From NCBI GenBank assembly GCA_049671305.1, contig JBATUR010000017.1, positions 124,001 to 188,000 on the forward strand: a stretch of DNA of 64,000 nucleotides. The letters are read 5' to 3'. A program made the position numbers and the translations under genes. This DNA is from CADCTM01 sp049671305. Its GTDB lineage: Bacteria; Cyanobacteriota; Cyanobacteriia; Cyanobacteriales; Coleofasciculaceae. Below are positions 8,495 through 16,473 of the stretch, in pieces (position 1 is the first letter of the stretch; each line of letters opens with the position of its first letter). The notes beneath the pieces were generated by a model that saw only the letters and a list, made by a program, of their open reading frames with translations, ran no database searches and was not told where the DNA came from.

Positions 8495-8698
8495 CTAGAC
8501 TGGACTTAGCCCCAGCATGGCACGGAGGGTGAAAGTCACGAAGGCAAAACCGGCGATGAAGATACCGATTAAGGCGATCGCTGTTACGGGACGGTTTAGT
8601 AGTGGTCTTAGGCGCTCGAAGAGGAAGAAGAAGATTCCGAGAGTGAAGGTGATGAAGAAGCGGGGATAGCGTGAGATGTTGTTAAAGAATTCCTGCAT
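8495..8698 (-). CDS. DUF751 / Ycf33-like small membrane protein
   Basis: A 67-residue protein with two predicted membrane helices (about residues 14-26 and 39-60) and an N-terminal MQEFFNNISRYPRFFITF typical of DUF751, the family that includes the plastid-encoded Ycf33. The function is not known. It lies about 160 bases upstream of rbfA on the same strand and may be co-transcribed with it. Confidence 0.88.
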   Translation of the reverse strand: MQEFFNNISRYPRFFITFTLGIFFFLFERLRPLLNRPVTAIALIGIFIAGFAFVTFTLRAMLGLSPV

Positions 8699-8896
8699 TT
8701 TTTGAATACTGTGTTAATATCTTCATCTTTACTGGTAGCACTTGTTGGCGCGATCGGCAACTGGGAGTTTTTGGGGAAGTTTGTCTTGGTTGAGTATGAA
8801 AATAAAAACTGTCGCAGTGCAAGAATTGATTTATATATCAATTAAACTTGCAAGATTTATCTAGTAACCTCTCCAAGGATAGTGTTTCAATCTTAC

Positions 8897-10177
8897 TTAA
8901 TCAATTTGTGACCAAATCCATTCTAGCCAGCTACGGACTGTCGTAGAGCGTCTAGCTATGGTTGTTTTACTGATACTCAAGTTACTTTCTTGCATAACTT
9001 GACAAACTGCTTGCTTTTCTGGCATTTCGCCATTATTGATATTTAATTTAAAGGTTTCATAAAAAACTCTATGTTTTAAAATACTTTTAATTAAATCAAG
9101 ATATTTAGCTTTATGCCTTTTTCTTAAAATTAACTTTGCTTCATCTGTTAATGTATAGTTTATTTCTTTAGAAATAGAACTTTTATACTTATTTAGTAAT
9201 CCTAGATACCTGCCGGCATCAGTATAATATTGTGTTTGTCTTCTATCAAACTGATAATTTTCAGTAATTTCTTCTTTTGTTAAATCTTTTTCTACTAATA
9301 AAGATAGTAGGTCTATTACTCTCTCAAACTTATCTGCCTGTGGGAATGGAATTTGGCTAGGTTCATCTGTTATGGTTACTGTGCTAAAAACTTTAAAAAC
9401 ATCATCTAGCTGTATTTGTTCTGAATCAATAATATAATTCTTTTGTTCTACAAAAACTATAGAATTATAATTTGAGATATCTTCAAATTTATAAATAAAA
9501 AAACTAAATACATCATTAGAATAGGTCATTAATACAGGGATTACTTTTTTACTTATCTTCCCTGACCACAATCTATAAGGATAATAAAGTTGCCTGATTA
9601 AAAAGTCATCTACTGAATAATTTTTGGCTTCTATCAATACTAAAAAATTTTCACTTTCAAATCCTGCATCTATTTCACATTGTGAGTTGTTTACAGAGAT
9701 TGTAGTTGTACCTTTAACTAAGTTATTTATATCAAAACTAAAACTCCCAGTAGACATCCTGCCAGACAGGGTAAGAGACACTTCTTCACCGATTAAATCA
9801 TCTATTATACGTGCATTGAAAGCACAATTTAATGCAGAGCTTTCTGAATATAAGTGTGTGTAATCTATACTCTCTATTCCTTCCGGGAAATCAACAGATG
9901 TGTCTTCAATATCGTTATAATTTTCAACTCGAAAATGTGTATCAAAATTTCCGATTACATATTTAGAACGAGAAATTGGTAATATAGAGAGATTATTGTC
10001 TCGAAATATTATAGGCAAATTTACATAATGGTCAAATTTTGCCATTAAACGACTTTCTCGCACTTGATTAATTTTACTAGACTCAATCTCAAAAAATCCT
10101 TTACTTAAGACCTCCTCAATAATGTTATATTCTTCAAACAACTTTTCCCAAGCTAAATCGTTTTTGGTTTTACTCAT
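8897..10177 (-). CDS. Type II restriction endonuclease (PD-(D/E)XK), partner of Dam-type methylase
   Basis: A 426-residue AT-rich gene that overlaps the end of a DNA adenine methylase by eight bases, the layout of a type II restriction-modification operon. A PD-(D/E)XK core is visible: CEIDAGFES (about 167-175) followed by LVLIEAKN (about 179-186), with catalytic candidates D170, E183 and K185. The C-terminal part (about 285-426) has helix-rich segments, including YYTDAGRYLGLL and ISKTTIARRSTTVRSWLEW, which look like winged-helix or HTH elements. I do not recognise a named enzyme. The cleavage site is unknown; it should equal the methylase site. Base composition differs from flanking genes, suggesting transfer. 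Confidence 0.8.
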   Translation of the reverse strand: MSKTKNDLAWEKLFEEYNIIEEVLSKGFFEIESSKINQVRESRLMAKFDHYVNLPIIFRDNNLSILPISRSKYVIGNFDTHFRVENYNDIEDTSVDFPEGIESIDYTHLYSESSALNCAFNARIIDDLIGEEVSLTLSGRMSTGSFSFDINNLVKGTTTISVNNSQCEIDAGFESENFLVLIEAKNYSVDDFLIRQLYYPYRLWSGKISKKVIPVLMTYSNDVFSFFIYKFEDISNYNSIVFVEQKNYIIDSEQIQLDDVFKVFSTVTITDEPSQIPFPQADKFERVIDLLSLLVEKDLTKEEITENYQFDRRQTQYYTDAGRYLGLLNKYKSSISKEINYTLTDEAKLILRKRHKAKYLDLIKSILKHRVFYETFKLNINNGEMPEKQAVCQVMQESNLSISKTTIARRSTTVRSWLEWIWSQID

Positions 10178-11006
10178 AATTTCTTACTAAAACTTCAGAA
10201 ATCTTACCTCTTTTCAGAGCATTTGAATTGATTGCTCTCGTTGCAGATATTTTCTCAATTTTATAGCTACTATACAAATCTACAATAAAATCAGTGTAAG
10301 CATTGCTCAGTAAAGTTTTACAACCTCTACTTGTTAAATCATCAAAAACACTTTTTAATCTTTTTTGTTCGTTTCTATCAAAACCGTTCACATCATATCC
10401 AGTAAAAGATGCTGTTTGAGATACTGGATCATAAGGTGGATCAAAGTAGACAAAATCTCCTTGTTTTGCCTCTAAAACAGCTTTTTCAAAGTCAGTATTA
10501 AAAATTTTGACTTGATTATGATTTAAATACTTATTGACTGCTTTTAAAACCGCTTCGTCTAATATATTAGGATTTTTATATCTACCGAAAGGTACGTTAA
10601 ATTGTCCTTGAGAATTAACTCTAAATAATCCGTTGTAACAAGTTTTATTTAAATAAAGAATTCTTGAGGCTCGTTTCACTTTGTCATAGTTATCTTTGTA
10701 TGTATTCGTGCGGTCTAGTTCTCTCATTTCATAATAATACGATTCTTCATTTTGATGTTTTTTTAAATTTTCAATCAATTCATCTACAGAATCTCGAATA
10801 ACTTCATAACAGTTAATCAGTTCTGTATTGCTGTCATTAATAGTCGCATTTTTTGGTTGCAAATTAAAGAAAGTTGCTCCTCCTCCTATGAAAGGTTCAT
10901 AGTATGTTTTGTATTTTTTTGGCACATATTTGTTAATCTCAGAAAGTAGTTGTCTTTTACCTCCTGCCCACTTTAAGAAAGGTCTTATTAGCTTATTTGT
11001 TGTCAC
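10170..11006 (-). CDS. DNA adenine methyltransferase, Dam (D12 class) family
   Basis: A 278-residue alpha-class N6-adenine methylase. The SAM-binding start is FLKWAGGKRQL (about 10-20), then YEPFIGGGATFF (about 36-47), the family stretch LNKTCYNGLFRVN (about 119-131), and the catalytic motif DPPYDP (about 189-194). Members mostly methylate GATC or related sites; the exact site cannot be read from sequence. The start is GTG at 11006, preceded by GAGGTG at six bases. The restriction gene follows with an eight-base overlap, and a 30-bp palindrome lies 40 bases upstream of the start. The gene is AT-rich like its partner. Confidence 0.92.
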   Translation of the reverse strand: MTTNKLIRPFLKWAGGKRQLLSEINKYVPKKYKTYYEPFIGGGATFFNLQPKNATINDSNTELINCYEVIRDSVDELIENLKKHQNEESYYYEMRELDRTNTYKDNYDKVKRASRILYLNKTCYNGLFRVNSQGQFNVPFGRYKNPNILDEAVLKAVNKYLNHNQVKIFNTDFEKAVLEAKQGDFVYFDPPYDPVSQTASFTGYDVNGFDRNEQKRLKSVFDDLTSRGCKTLLSNAYTDFIVDLYSSYKIEKISATRAINSNALKRGKISEVLVRNYE

Positions 11007-11045
11007 ATCAACACCTCATTTATCACAGCGTAATTTCATAATCCA

Positions 11046-11075
11046 AATCATATAGTACAATTGTACTATATGATT
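11046..11075. promoter_or_regulatory. 30-bp perfect palindrome, candidate LexA (SOS) box
   Basis: The sequence is perfectly self-complementary from 11046 to 11075. Its centre, TAGTACAATTGTACTA, fits RGTACNNNDGTWCB, the cyanobacterial LexA consensus as I recall it. It lies between the divergent methylase (start 11006) and SRAP gene (start 11195). TATGAT, a plausible -10 element, occurs in mirror copies on both strands at its edges, so a bound repressor could cover promoters in both directions. Confidence 0.7.
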
Positions 11076-11194
11076 GTGAACAGGTACATAGGATATGCTC
11101 TAATTCGCATCACGTGCAACTAATTCAGCTTATAGAGGATAACAGAATCATAGACTCAATCTAGATTAACCATATTCTTGTGATAAATTAAGTC

Positions 11195-11863
11195 ATGTGT
11201 GGAAGATATAGTCAGCAAAAGTCAGCAGAAATTATTGCCGAAATGTTTCAGGTTGATAACGTACCGCCCTTAAAACCGCGATATAATATTGCTCCTACCC
11301 AGTCAGTAGCAACTATTTTACAAACTGCCGAAAATCGCCAATTTAAACTATTACATTGGGGTTTAATTCCTAATTGGGCAAAAGACACAAAAATCAGCTC
11401 AAAGCTCATTAATGCTAGGGCAGAAACTGTAGCCGAAAAACCATCTTTTAGAAGTGCTTTTCGGCGGCAGCGTTGCTTAATTTTAGCTGATGGTTTTTAT
11501 GAATGGCAACAGCAAGAAGATAAACAAAAGCAGCCTTTTTATTTTCAAATGAGTGATCAAAGTCCTTTTGCTTTTGCTGGTTTGTGGGAGCATTGGAAAG
11601 CTCAAGAAACTGGTGAAACTATTGAATCTTGTACAATCATTACAACAGAACCCAACGAGTTAATGAAGTCTGTACATAACCGTATGCCTGTAATTTTGGA
11701 GCCAAAGAACTATGATTTATGGCTTGATCGAGAGGTGAAAAAATTAGAGTTATTACAGCCTTTATTAAATCCCTATCCTGCTGAAGAAATGACGGCTTTT
11801 GCTGTTAGTAAGGTGGTCAATAAGCCTAGTAATGATACTGCTGAATGCATCAATAGTATATAA
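11195..11863 (+). CDS. SOS response-associated peptidase (SRAP / YedK / HMCES) family protein
   Basis: SRAP proteins bind single-stranded DNA and form a covalent thiazolidine link with abasic sites through Cys2, shielding them during replication. The 222-residue protein starts MCGRYSQ, with the required Cys2 exposed after removal of Met. Other family marks are YNIAPTQ (about 30-36), HWGLIPNWAKD (about 62-72), INARAET (about 81-87), DGFYEW (about 107-112) and the active-site histidine in SVHNRMPVIL (about 161-170). Length is standard. A candidate LexA box lies 120 bases upstream, in line with the SOS association of the family. Confidence 0.95.
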   Translation: MCGRYSQQKSAEIIAEMFQVDNVPPLKPRYNIAPTQSVATILQTAENRQFKLLHWGLIPNWAKDTKISSKLINARAETVAEKPSFRSAFRRQRCLILADGFYEWQQQEDKQKQPFYFQMSDQSPFAFAGLWEHWKAQETGETIESCTIITTEPNELMKSVHNRMPVILEPKNYDLWLDREVKKLELLQPLLNPYPAEEMTAFAVSKVVNKPSNDTAECINSI

Positions 11864-11950
11864 TTTGATATCGTGCGGCTGCTGTCCAAAACACATCTGT
11901 TTAATGATTGTACCGACTGACTTAAATGAAGTAGTTTTAATTGATATTTG

Positions 11951-14900
11951 TTAATTAGCTCCACCACTTCCCATTAAAATAAAAGACGCCCAATAATAGG
12001 GATGACTAAAATAACTTTTATTGGTTGTGGGTAAGTTATTTTCAACTTCTTGATCTGATGGAGAAGTCATAGCAGGATTAAGTCTTTGCTGCGACGAATC
12101 ATTGGATATTAATGTCTGTTTTGTAGGTTTAGCGGTTAGTAAAGCTAGTTGTGCTTGACGTAATGCCTCAGCTTTTGTCACAGGAGAAGTGATGGTTCCT
12201 TTAGCTAAATTTTGATAAAATCGCTCCATTAATAAACGAGTACTCAAATCATCAATACGCCACAAAGATGCCATAACAGTTTTGGCACCACTGTTGAGAA
12301 AATAATAAGCAATTCCGGCAATTTCTCTACCATCTAATCCTGGACCGCCAAGGGCTGTTTCGCAAGCAGATAGCACAACTAAATTAACATCCCGTAAATT
12401 TAGCCCAGTTTCAATATCAGGAATTGCTAACTTTTCGCCAGTACCTAGTAGAAGAAATGATTTATAAGCCCTTCCTGGAACAAATTCACTATGAGTGGCA
12501 ATGTGTAAGATTTGGCGATTAGCTAAATTATCTCGTAAGGTGAAAAAGTCAAAAGATTTGTTGAGAAACTTTTCACCTAAATAAATACCATTAGTATCAC
12601 TACTTTCTTGTCGCACAATAGCATCTAACTCTGCTGGCACATTTGGCAGCGCTTCAAATCCTGCTACAGCCTCTGAGACTCCTAATCCAAGAATTCTGGG
12701 GTTTTGAGGGTTAGAGCTGGTTTGTGCTTGTCCTAACAGCATTTGTCGAGTTTTACTGGAGCTAGAATCATGATTTAGTTGAGCACTATTATGTGCGAGG
12801 CGACAACTTTCTCCACAAGCAAAGGAGGGTGTTGTGTCAGGAGAATTTGTGGTACTAGTAATAACAGAAAACGGTATTTCTGTCTTGGTCATATTAGCCG
12901 AGAGAACAGTTGAAATGGCATAATTTTCAACCATAAACTTCTCGCCGTCATAGAGAGCAGCCATTGGAATATAGCGTGTTGAACGGTCTAAAGAAAAGAC
13001 TAAGTTTTGAATTTTATTAGCTTTTAGTTCTAATTCTACAGGCTTAATTAACCAATCATAAAGCTGCTTACCCGTTGCTTTTAATTCATTAATATCAGAT
13101 GAGCGGTTTTGCACTAATTGACGGAACCTTAGTACTGTGACTTCTAGTTGTGCTTCAGTTACTCCCGTAACTTCAATGCTTTTTAAAATACCACCTTTTG
13201 ATGCCCATAATAACCAGATTTTGTCTGGCAATACTAATGGATAGATCAGGACAGTATTAGGTTGTTCTTCGGCAATTGCTTGGGCTTTGAGAGCAAACTG
13301 AGAAGGGTTGATAAAAGCTGGATCAGTTGTTGAGCGAGTGCGGAGTACTTCATCTAATTGTGCCACAGCTTGAGAGTATTGTTTAGTTAATTCCTCCCGC
13401 TGTGTTGATAGTTGCTCTAGCTCGTTACAACTGTTTTTTTGACATTGCTCAAAGCGTTTTCCAAATTTGATTAAGCTACCGTATTCTTTGAGAATTTGTT
13501 GTTCTGTGGCGGTTATTGTTAAGCTAACAGGCTGACTGCTTACTTCTGTACCAGTGTATTCCCGTAATTCCTGTTGTTTGAGGAGTTCTAATACTTGTTG
13601 TGCTTCTGGAATTCTTTTTTGTAATAATAGTAAATTAGCTAAAGTTCTATAGATATTGACAGTTCTTAATCCATTCAAATCTTGCACTGCTTTTGGAAAA
13701 GAAGCTTGCAACCAATTTGGTATTCCAGGAATTCCTGTTTGAGCCTGAAGCTCTTTTGTGTTAATTGCTTGTTTGTAGTAAGTAATGGCAGTTGATAATA
13801 AGTTTTCATCTTGATAAATACGAGCCAAACCAGCTTGTGCTGTATAGCTGTTGTTGAGGGAAATTGCGGCTTGATATGAGGCAATTGCTTGTTGCTTATC
13901 TCCTGCATTTCTGTAAATATTACCGCGAATTTCTAGAATAAATGCTTCCAAATCTTGATTGTTTTGTTGGCTAGCAATTATTCGACTTTGATTAATCAGC
14001 TCTAGTGCTTTTTGAAAATTTTTATATTCATTAGAATTTAAACTCAAAACAATTAATCCTAATGCTTCAATCAATGGACTTTTAGCTTTTTTGGCAATTA
14101 ATAAGCTCTTTTCTGCCAATGCCGTCGATTTTTCTATACTGCCTTGCCCATAGTAAGCTAAACTCTGCATTACTAAGACAGCACTTTCTGCCTCTATTTC
14201 TTGAAGCTTTTGTAGGTATTCTTGACTTTTTTGGGTTAATTCAATTGTTTGTTGATAGTTGCCTTCTTTAAGATTAACACTAGCTAAAGTTAAGAGTGAA
14301 GAAGCTGCCGCTGATGGCATATTATTCTGCTCTGCAATTTTAAAACCTTGTTGGGCAAAAACAACAGCATCTCGACGTTTTTTGAGAGAATTATTGACAT
14401 CTGCAAGAATAGATAAAACTTTCGCTTCTGATTGGCGATCATCAATATCCCAAGCTGCAGTTAAGCCTGATATTGCGGCGCTTGTCGCTTTTTGATATTC
14501 GTTTTTGTTAGAGGCAAGAGATTGGTAAGCCTCCGCTAACATTACAAAAGATGTGACTTTAGCTTGGGAGTTTTTTAGTTCTCGTGCAAGGGACAAGCTG
14601 GCTATAGCTGAATCGATTACTTCTCGATAATTGCCTAATATATTATAAGTTTGTCCAAGTTGGATCAGCAGTTTAAGTTCTGTATCACGATCACCACTTT
14701 TTCTAGAAGTTTCTAAACTTTTTTTGATACGTTTAAGGGTATTGTTGGTTTCGATGTAAGATAGCTCAGATTTTTCTAAATTGCTGAAACCCTTAATGTC
14801 TTCAATATCGGTAGTTTTACTATTATTAGTCTCTAAGTTTTGGTGACTATCTAAAGCTTGTTTAAATACCGAAACATTTGGCAATTCACCGGAACTTGAC

Positions 14901-15049
14901 AGCTCAATTTCATCTTTAGATTGCACTCCTTTTACGTTTGAATCAGCAGCGATGAAATTAATGGTAGTTGCATTTATTGGCTCTTGCAAATTCACTAGAA
15001 CTAACAAACTAGCAGTGGCAATATTAAAAAATTTTAGAAACAGAGCCAT
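11951..15049 (-). CDS. Exported CHAT-domain protease-like protein with TPR repeats
   Basis: A 1032-residue protein with an N-terminal signal peptide (FFNIATASLLVLVNLQEPINA), a TPR array over about residues 115-500, a coiled segment around 525-575 and a C-terminal CHAT domain (about 640-1032). CHAT domains are caspase/separase-fold cysteine peptidases. The dyad is intact: His853 in HIATHS and Cys896 in LSACETALGG. An Asn/Ser/Gln-rich loop (about 975-1010) interrupts the end of the domain. Many cyanobacteria carry such exported CHAT-TPR proteins, some near DUF928 genes, and here a DUF928 gene is divergent. The target is unknown; a role in regulated proteolysis is inferred from the fold only. 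Confidence 0.92.
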   Translation of the reverse strand: MALFLKFFNIATASLLVLVNLQEPINATTINFIAADSNVKGVQSKDEIELSSSGELPNVSVFKQALDSHQNLETNNSKTTDIEDIKGFSNLEKSELSYIETNNTLKRIKKSLETSRKSGDRDTELKLLIQLGQTYNILGNYREVIDSAIASLSLARELKNSQAKVTSFVMLAEAYQSLASNKNEYQKATSAAISGLTAAWDIDDRQSEAKVLSILADVNNSLKKRRDAVVFAQQGFKIAEQNNMPSAAASSLLTLASVNLKEGNYQQTIELTQKSQEYLQKLQEIEAESAVLVMQSLAYYGQGSIEKSTALAEKSLLIAKKAKSPLIEALGLIVLSLNSNEYKNFQKALELINQSRIIASQQNNQDLEAFILEIRGNIYRNAGDKQQAIASYQAAISLNNSYTAQAGLARIYQDENLLSTAITYYKQAINTKELQAQTGIPGIPNWLQASFPKAVQDLNGLRTVNIYRTLANLLLLQKRIPEAQQVLELLKQQELREYTGTEVSSQPVSLTITATEQQILKEYGSLIKFGKRFEQCQKNSCNELEQLSTQREELTKQYSQAVAQLDEVLRTRSTTDPAFINPSQFALKAQAIAEEQPNTVLIYPLVLPDKIWLLWASKGGILKSIEVTGVTEAQLEVTVLRFRQLVQNRSSDINELKATGKQLYDWLIKPVELELKANKIQNLVFSLDRSTRYIPMAALYDGEKFMVENYAISTVLSANMTKTEIPFSVITSTTNSPDTTPSFACGESCRLAHNSAQLNHDSSSSKTRQMLLGQAQTSSNPQNPRILGLGVSEAVAGFEALPNVPAELDAIVRQESSDTNGIYLGEKFLNKSFDFFTLRDNLANRQILHIATHSEFVPGRAYKSFLLLGTGEKLAIPDIETGLNLRDVNLVVLSACETALGGPGLDGREIAGIAYYFLNSGAKTVMASLWRIDDLSTRLLMERFYQNLAKGTITSPVTKAEALRQAQLALLTAKPTKQTLISNDSSQQRLNPAMTSPSDQEVENNLPTTNKSYFSHPYYWASFILMGSGGAN

Positions 15050-15547
15050 TATAAAAAATCCTTTTCAAGCCAAAAATAAACATAGCTCGCATTAAGACTA
15101 TATCGATTGCCTCAAACTTTTTAATCTATCTAGAGTAAGACTTGTGTTGGGTTTATCTAGCATTACATACTAATAATAAAAGTGGGATTGTTTAATAAAT
15201 GAATGTCGCTCAATACTTGAATGAGGCAGCTTTTATTAACAAAATATTGTCATCAATAAGGCTTATTGATCAGAAATAAAATTTTATTGTTCAACTTTAG
15301 TAAGTACTTGTGGATTTCTAGAATCATAGTATAATTGAAATAGACACTTTAAAAATCGTAGTGACAGTGCTGCTTAAAAGTTTTGTTTTTTGGACATATT
15401 ATCAAAAAAATTGAGCGTCAGCAGTTAAGATTGCTACAGTCAAAGATAAAATAGCTCTTTAAATTAGTTTCCTTATCGTGCCATTAGGCACCTGAATCTG
15501 CCATCTTTGTATAAAGACTTTGATTTTCTTTCTTTAGTAATTAGATT
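15050..15547. other. Divergent intergenic region between CHAT and DUF928 genes
   Basis: A 498-base AT-rich gap that must hold both promoters. A possible + strand promoter is TTGTGG (15308-15313) and TATAAT (15330-15335), 16 bases apart, which would leave a leader of about 200 bases. No ORF of interest and no stable hairpin were noticed. Confidence 0.35.
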
Positions 15548-16330
15548 ATGGCTAGATTTAAACCACCAAGATTCACTCTACTAGCGATCGCACTTTTAGT
15601 CGCTTTAACATTTGGGCTGGTTGTCAGTACCTCTAGCGCTGTACAAGCTCAATTGAAATCTGATCCCCTTAGTAGTAAATTGCCAACACAATGGGAATTT
15701 AAAGCACCACGTGGTGAAGATCCGATTCCTGATAATCGCCAAGGTGGCGCCACGCGGGGCGATGACTGCATCACAGGTAATGCTTCGTTGGTAGCTTTAG
15801 TGCCCGCTTCTGGAGGCATAACTACGGCAGATTATCCCACCATCTACTGGTATATGCCCGCAACTTCTGCTTCGGCTGTAGAATTTGTGCTGCGTGATGC
15901 CAACCAGCAAGTGGTTTACTCGACGAGATACGCTTTGGCAAAGTCGGCAAAAGGTGTAGTTGTTGATACTCCCAAAATTATGAGTTTGGCGCTGCCTGCC
16001 TACACTAATCTTTCGCCACTTAAAATAGGACAAGAATATCAATGGTCGTTAGTTTTGAGTTGCAATCCCTTAGACTTATCAGGACAGTTGTTTATTGAAG
16101 GCAAGATTAAGCGAGTGCAAGCCGATCCAACTTTAGCAGAACTTGTTAGTAAAGCCACACCTCAAGAGCGCTTGGCTTTATATGCAAAGGCACGAGTTTG
16201 GTACGAAACACTATCTACTTTAGTTGAGTTACAACGCGATCGCCCTAATAATCCCGAAGTGATCGAAGCAATGAATAAACTTCTTACCTCGGTAGGATTA
16301 AACACAATTCCCCAAAGACCAGTTAGTTAA
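15548..16330 (+). CDS. DUF928 domain exported protein
   Basis: A 260-residue protein with a clear signal peptide (LLAIALLVALTFGLVVSTSSAVQAQ, cut near residue 35). The mature part fits DUF928: CITGNASLVALVP, TTADYPTIYWYMP, EFVLRD, LKIGQEYQWSLVLSCN, then a helical tail ARVWYETLSTLVEL. DUF928 is largely cyanobacterial and lacks an assigned role. Two cysteines, near residues 77 and 177, could form a disulfide. It is divergent from the CHAT-TPR gene, a recurring neighbourhood that suggests a shared envelope function. A hairpin terminator follows. Confidence 0.9.
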   Translation: MARFKPPRFTLLAIALLVALTFGLVVSTSSAVQAQLKSDPLSSKLPTQWEFKAPRGEDPIPDNRQGGATRGDDCITGNASLVALVPASGGITTADYPTIYWYMPATSASAVEFVLRDANQQVVYSTRYALAKSAKGVVVDTPKIMSLALPAYTNLSPLKIGQEYQWSLVLSCNPLDLSGQLFIEGKIKRVQADPTLAELVSKATPQERLALYAKARVWYETLSTLVELQRDRPNNPEVIEAMNKLLTSVGLNTIPQRPVS

Positions 16331-16359
16331 ACTTGGTATTCACTGTAATTTGTTAATTT

Positions 16360-16380
16360 CCCCCTGCAATAGCTAGGGGG
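16360..16380. terminator. Terminator after DUF928 gene
   Basis: CCCCCT (16360-16365) and AGGGGG (16375-16380) pair around nine bases, with T-rich flanks on both sides (TTT before, ATTT after). It sits between convergent genes and could serve both directions. Confidence 0.65.
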
Positions 16381-16473
16381 ATTTAATTTGTGAACCTTTC
16401 TGTCTAACAGGAATAGATACTAACTCTTGAATAGTTTTCAAATATTAAATAAGAGAATATTAACTCCTGATTT

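Noticed and set aside
8608..8841. 77-codon - strand frame overlapping the DUF751 gene
   Set aside because: It is out of frame with a well-supported gene and ends in a low-complexity Ser run made from the shadow of that gene.
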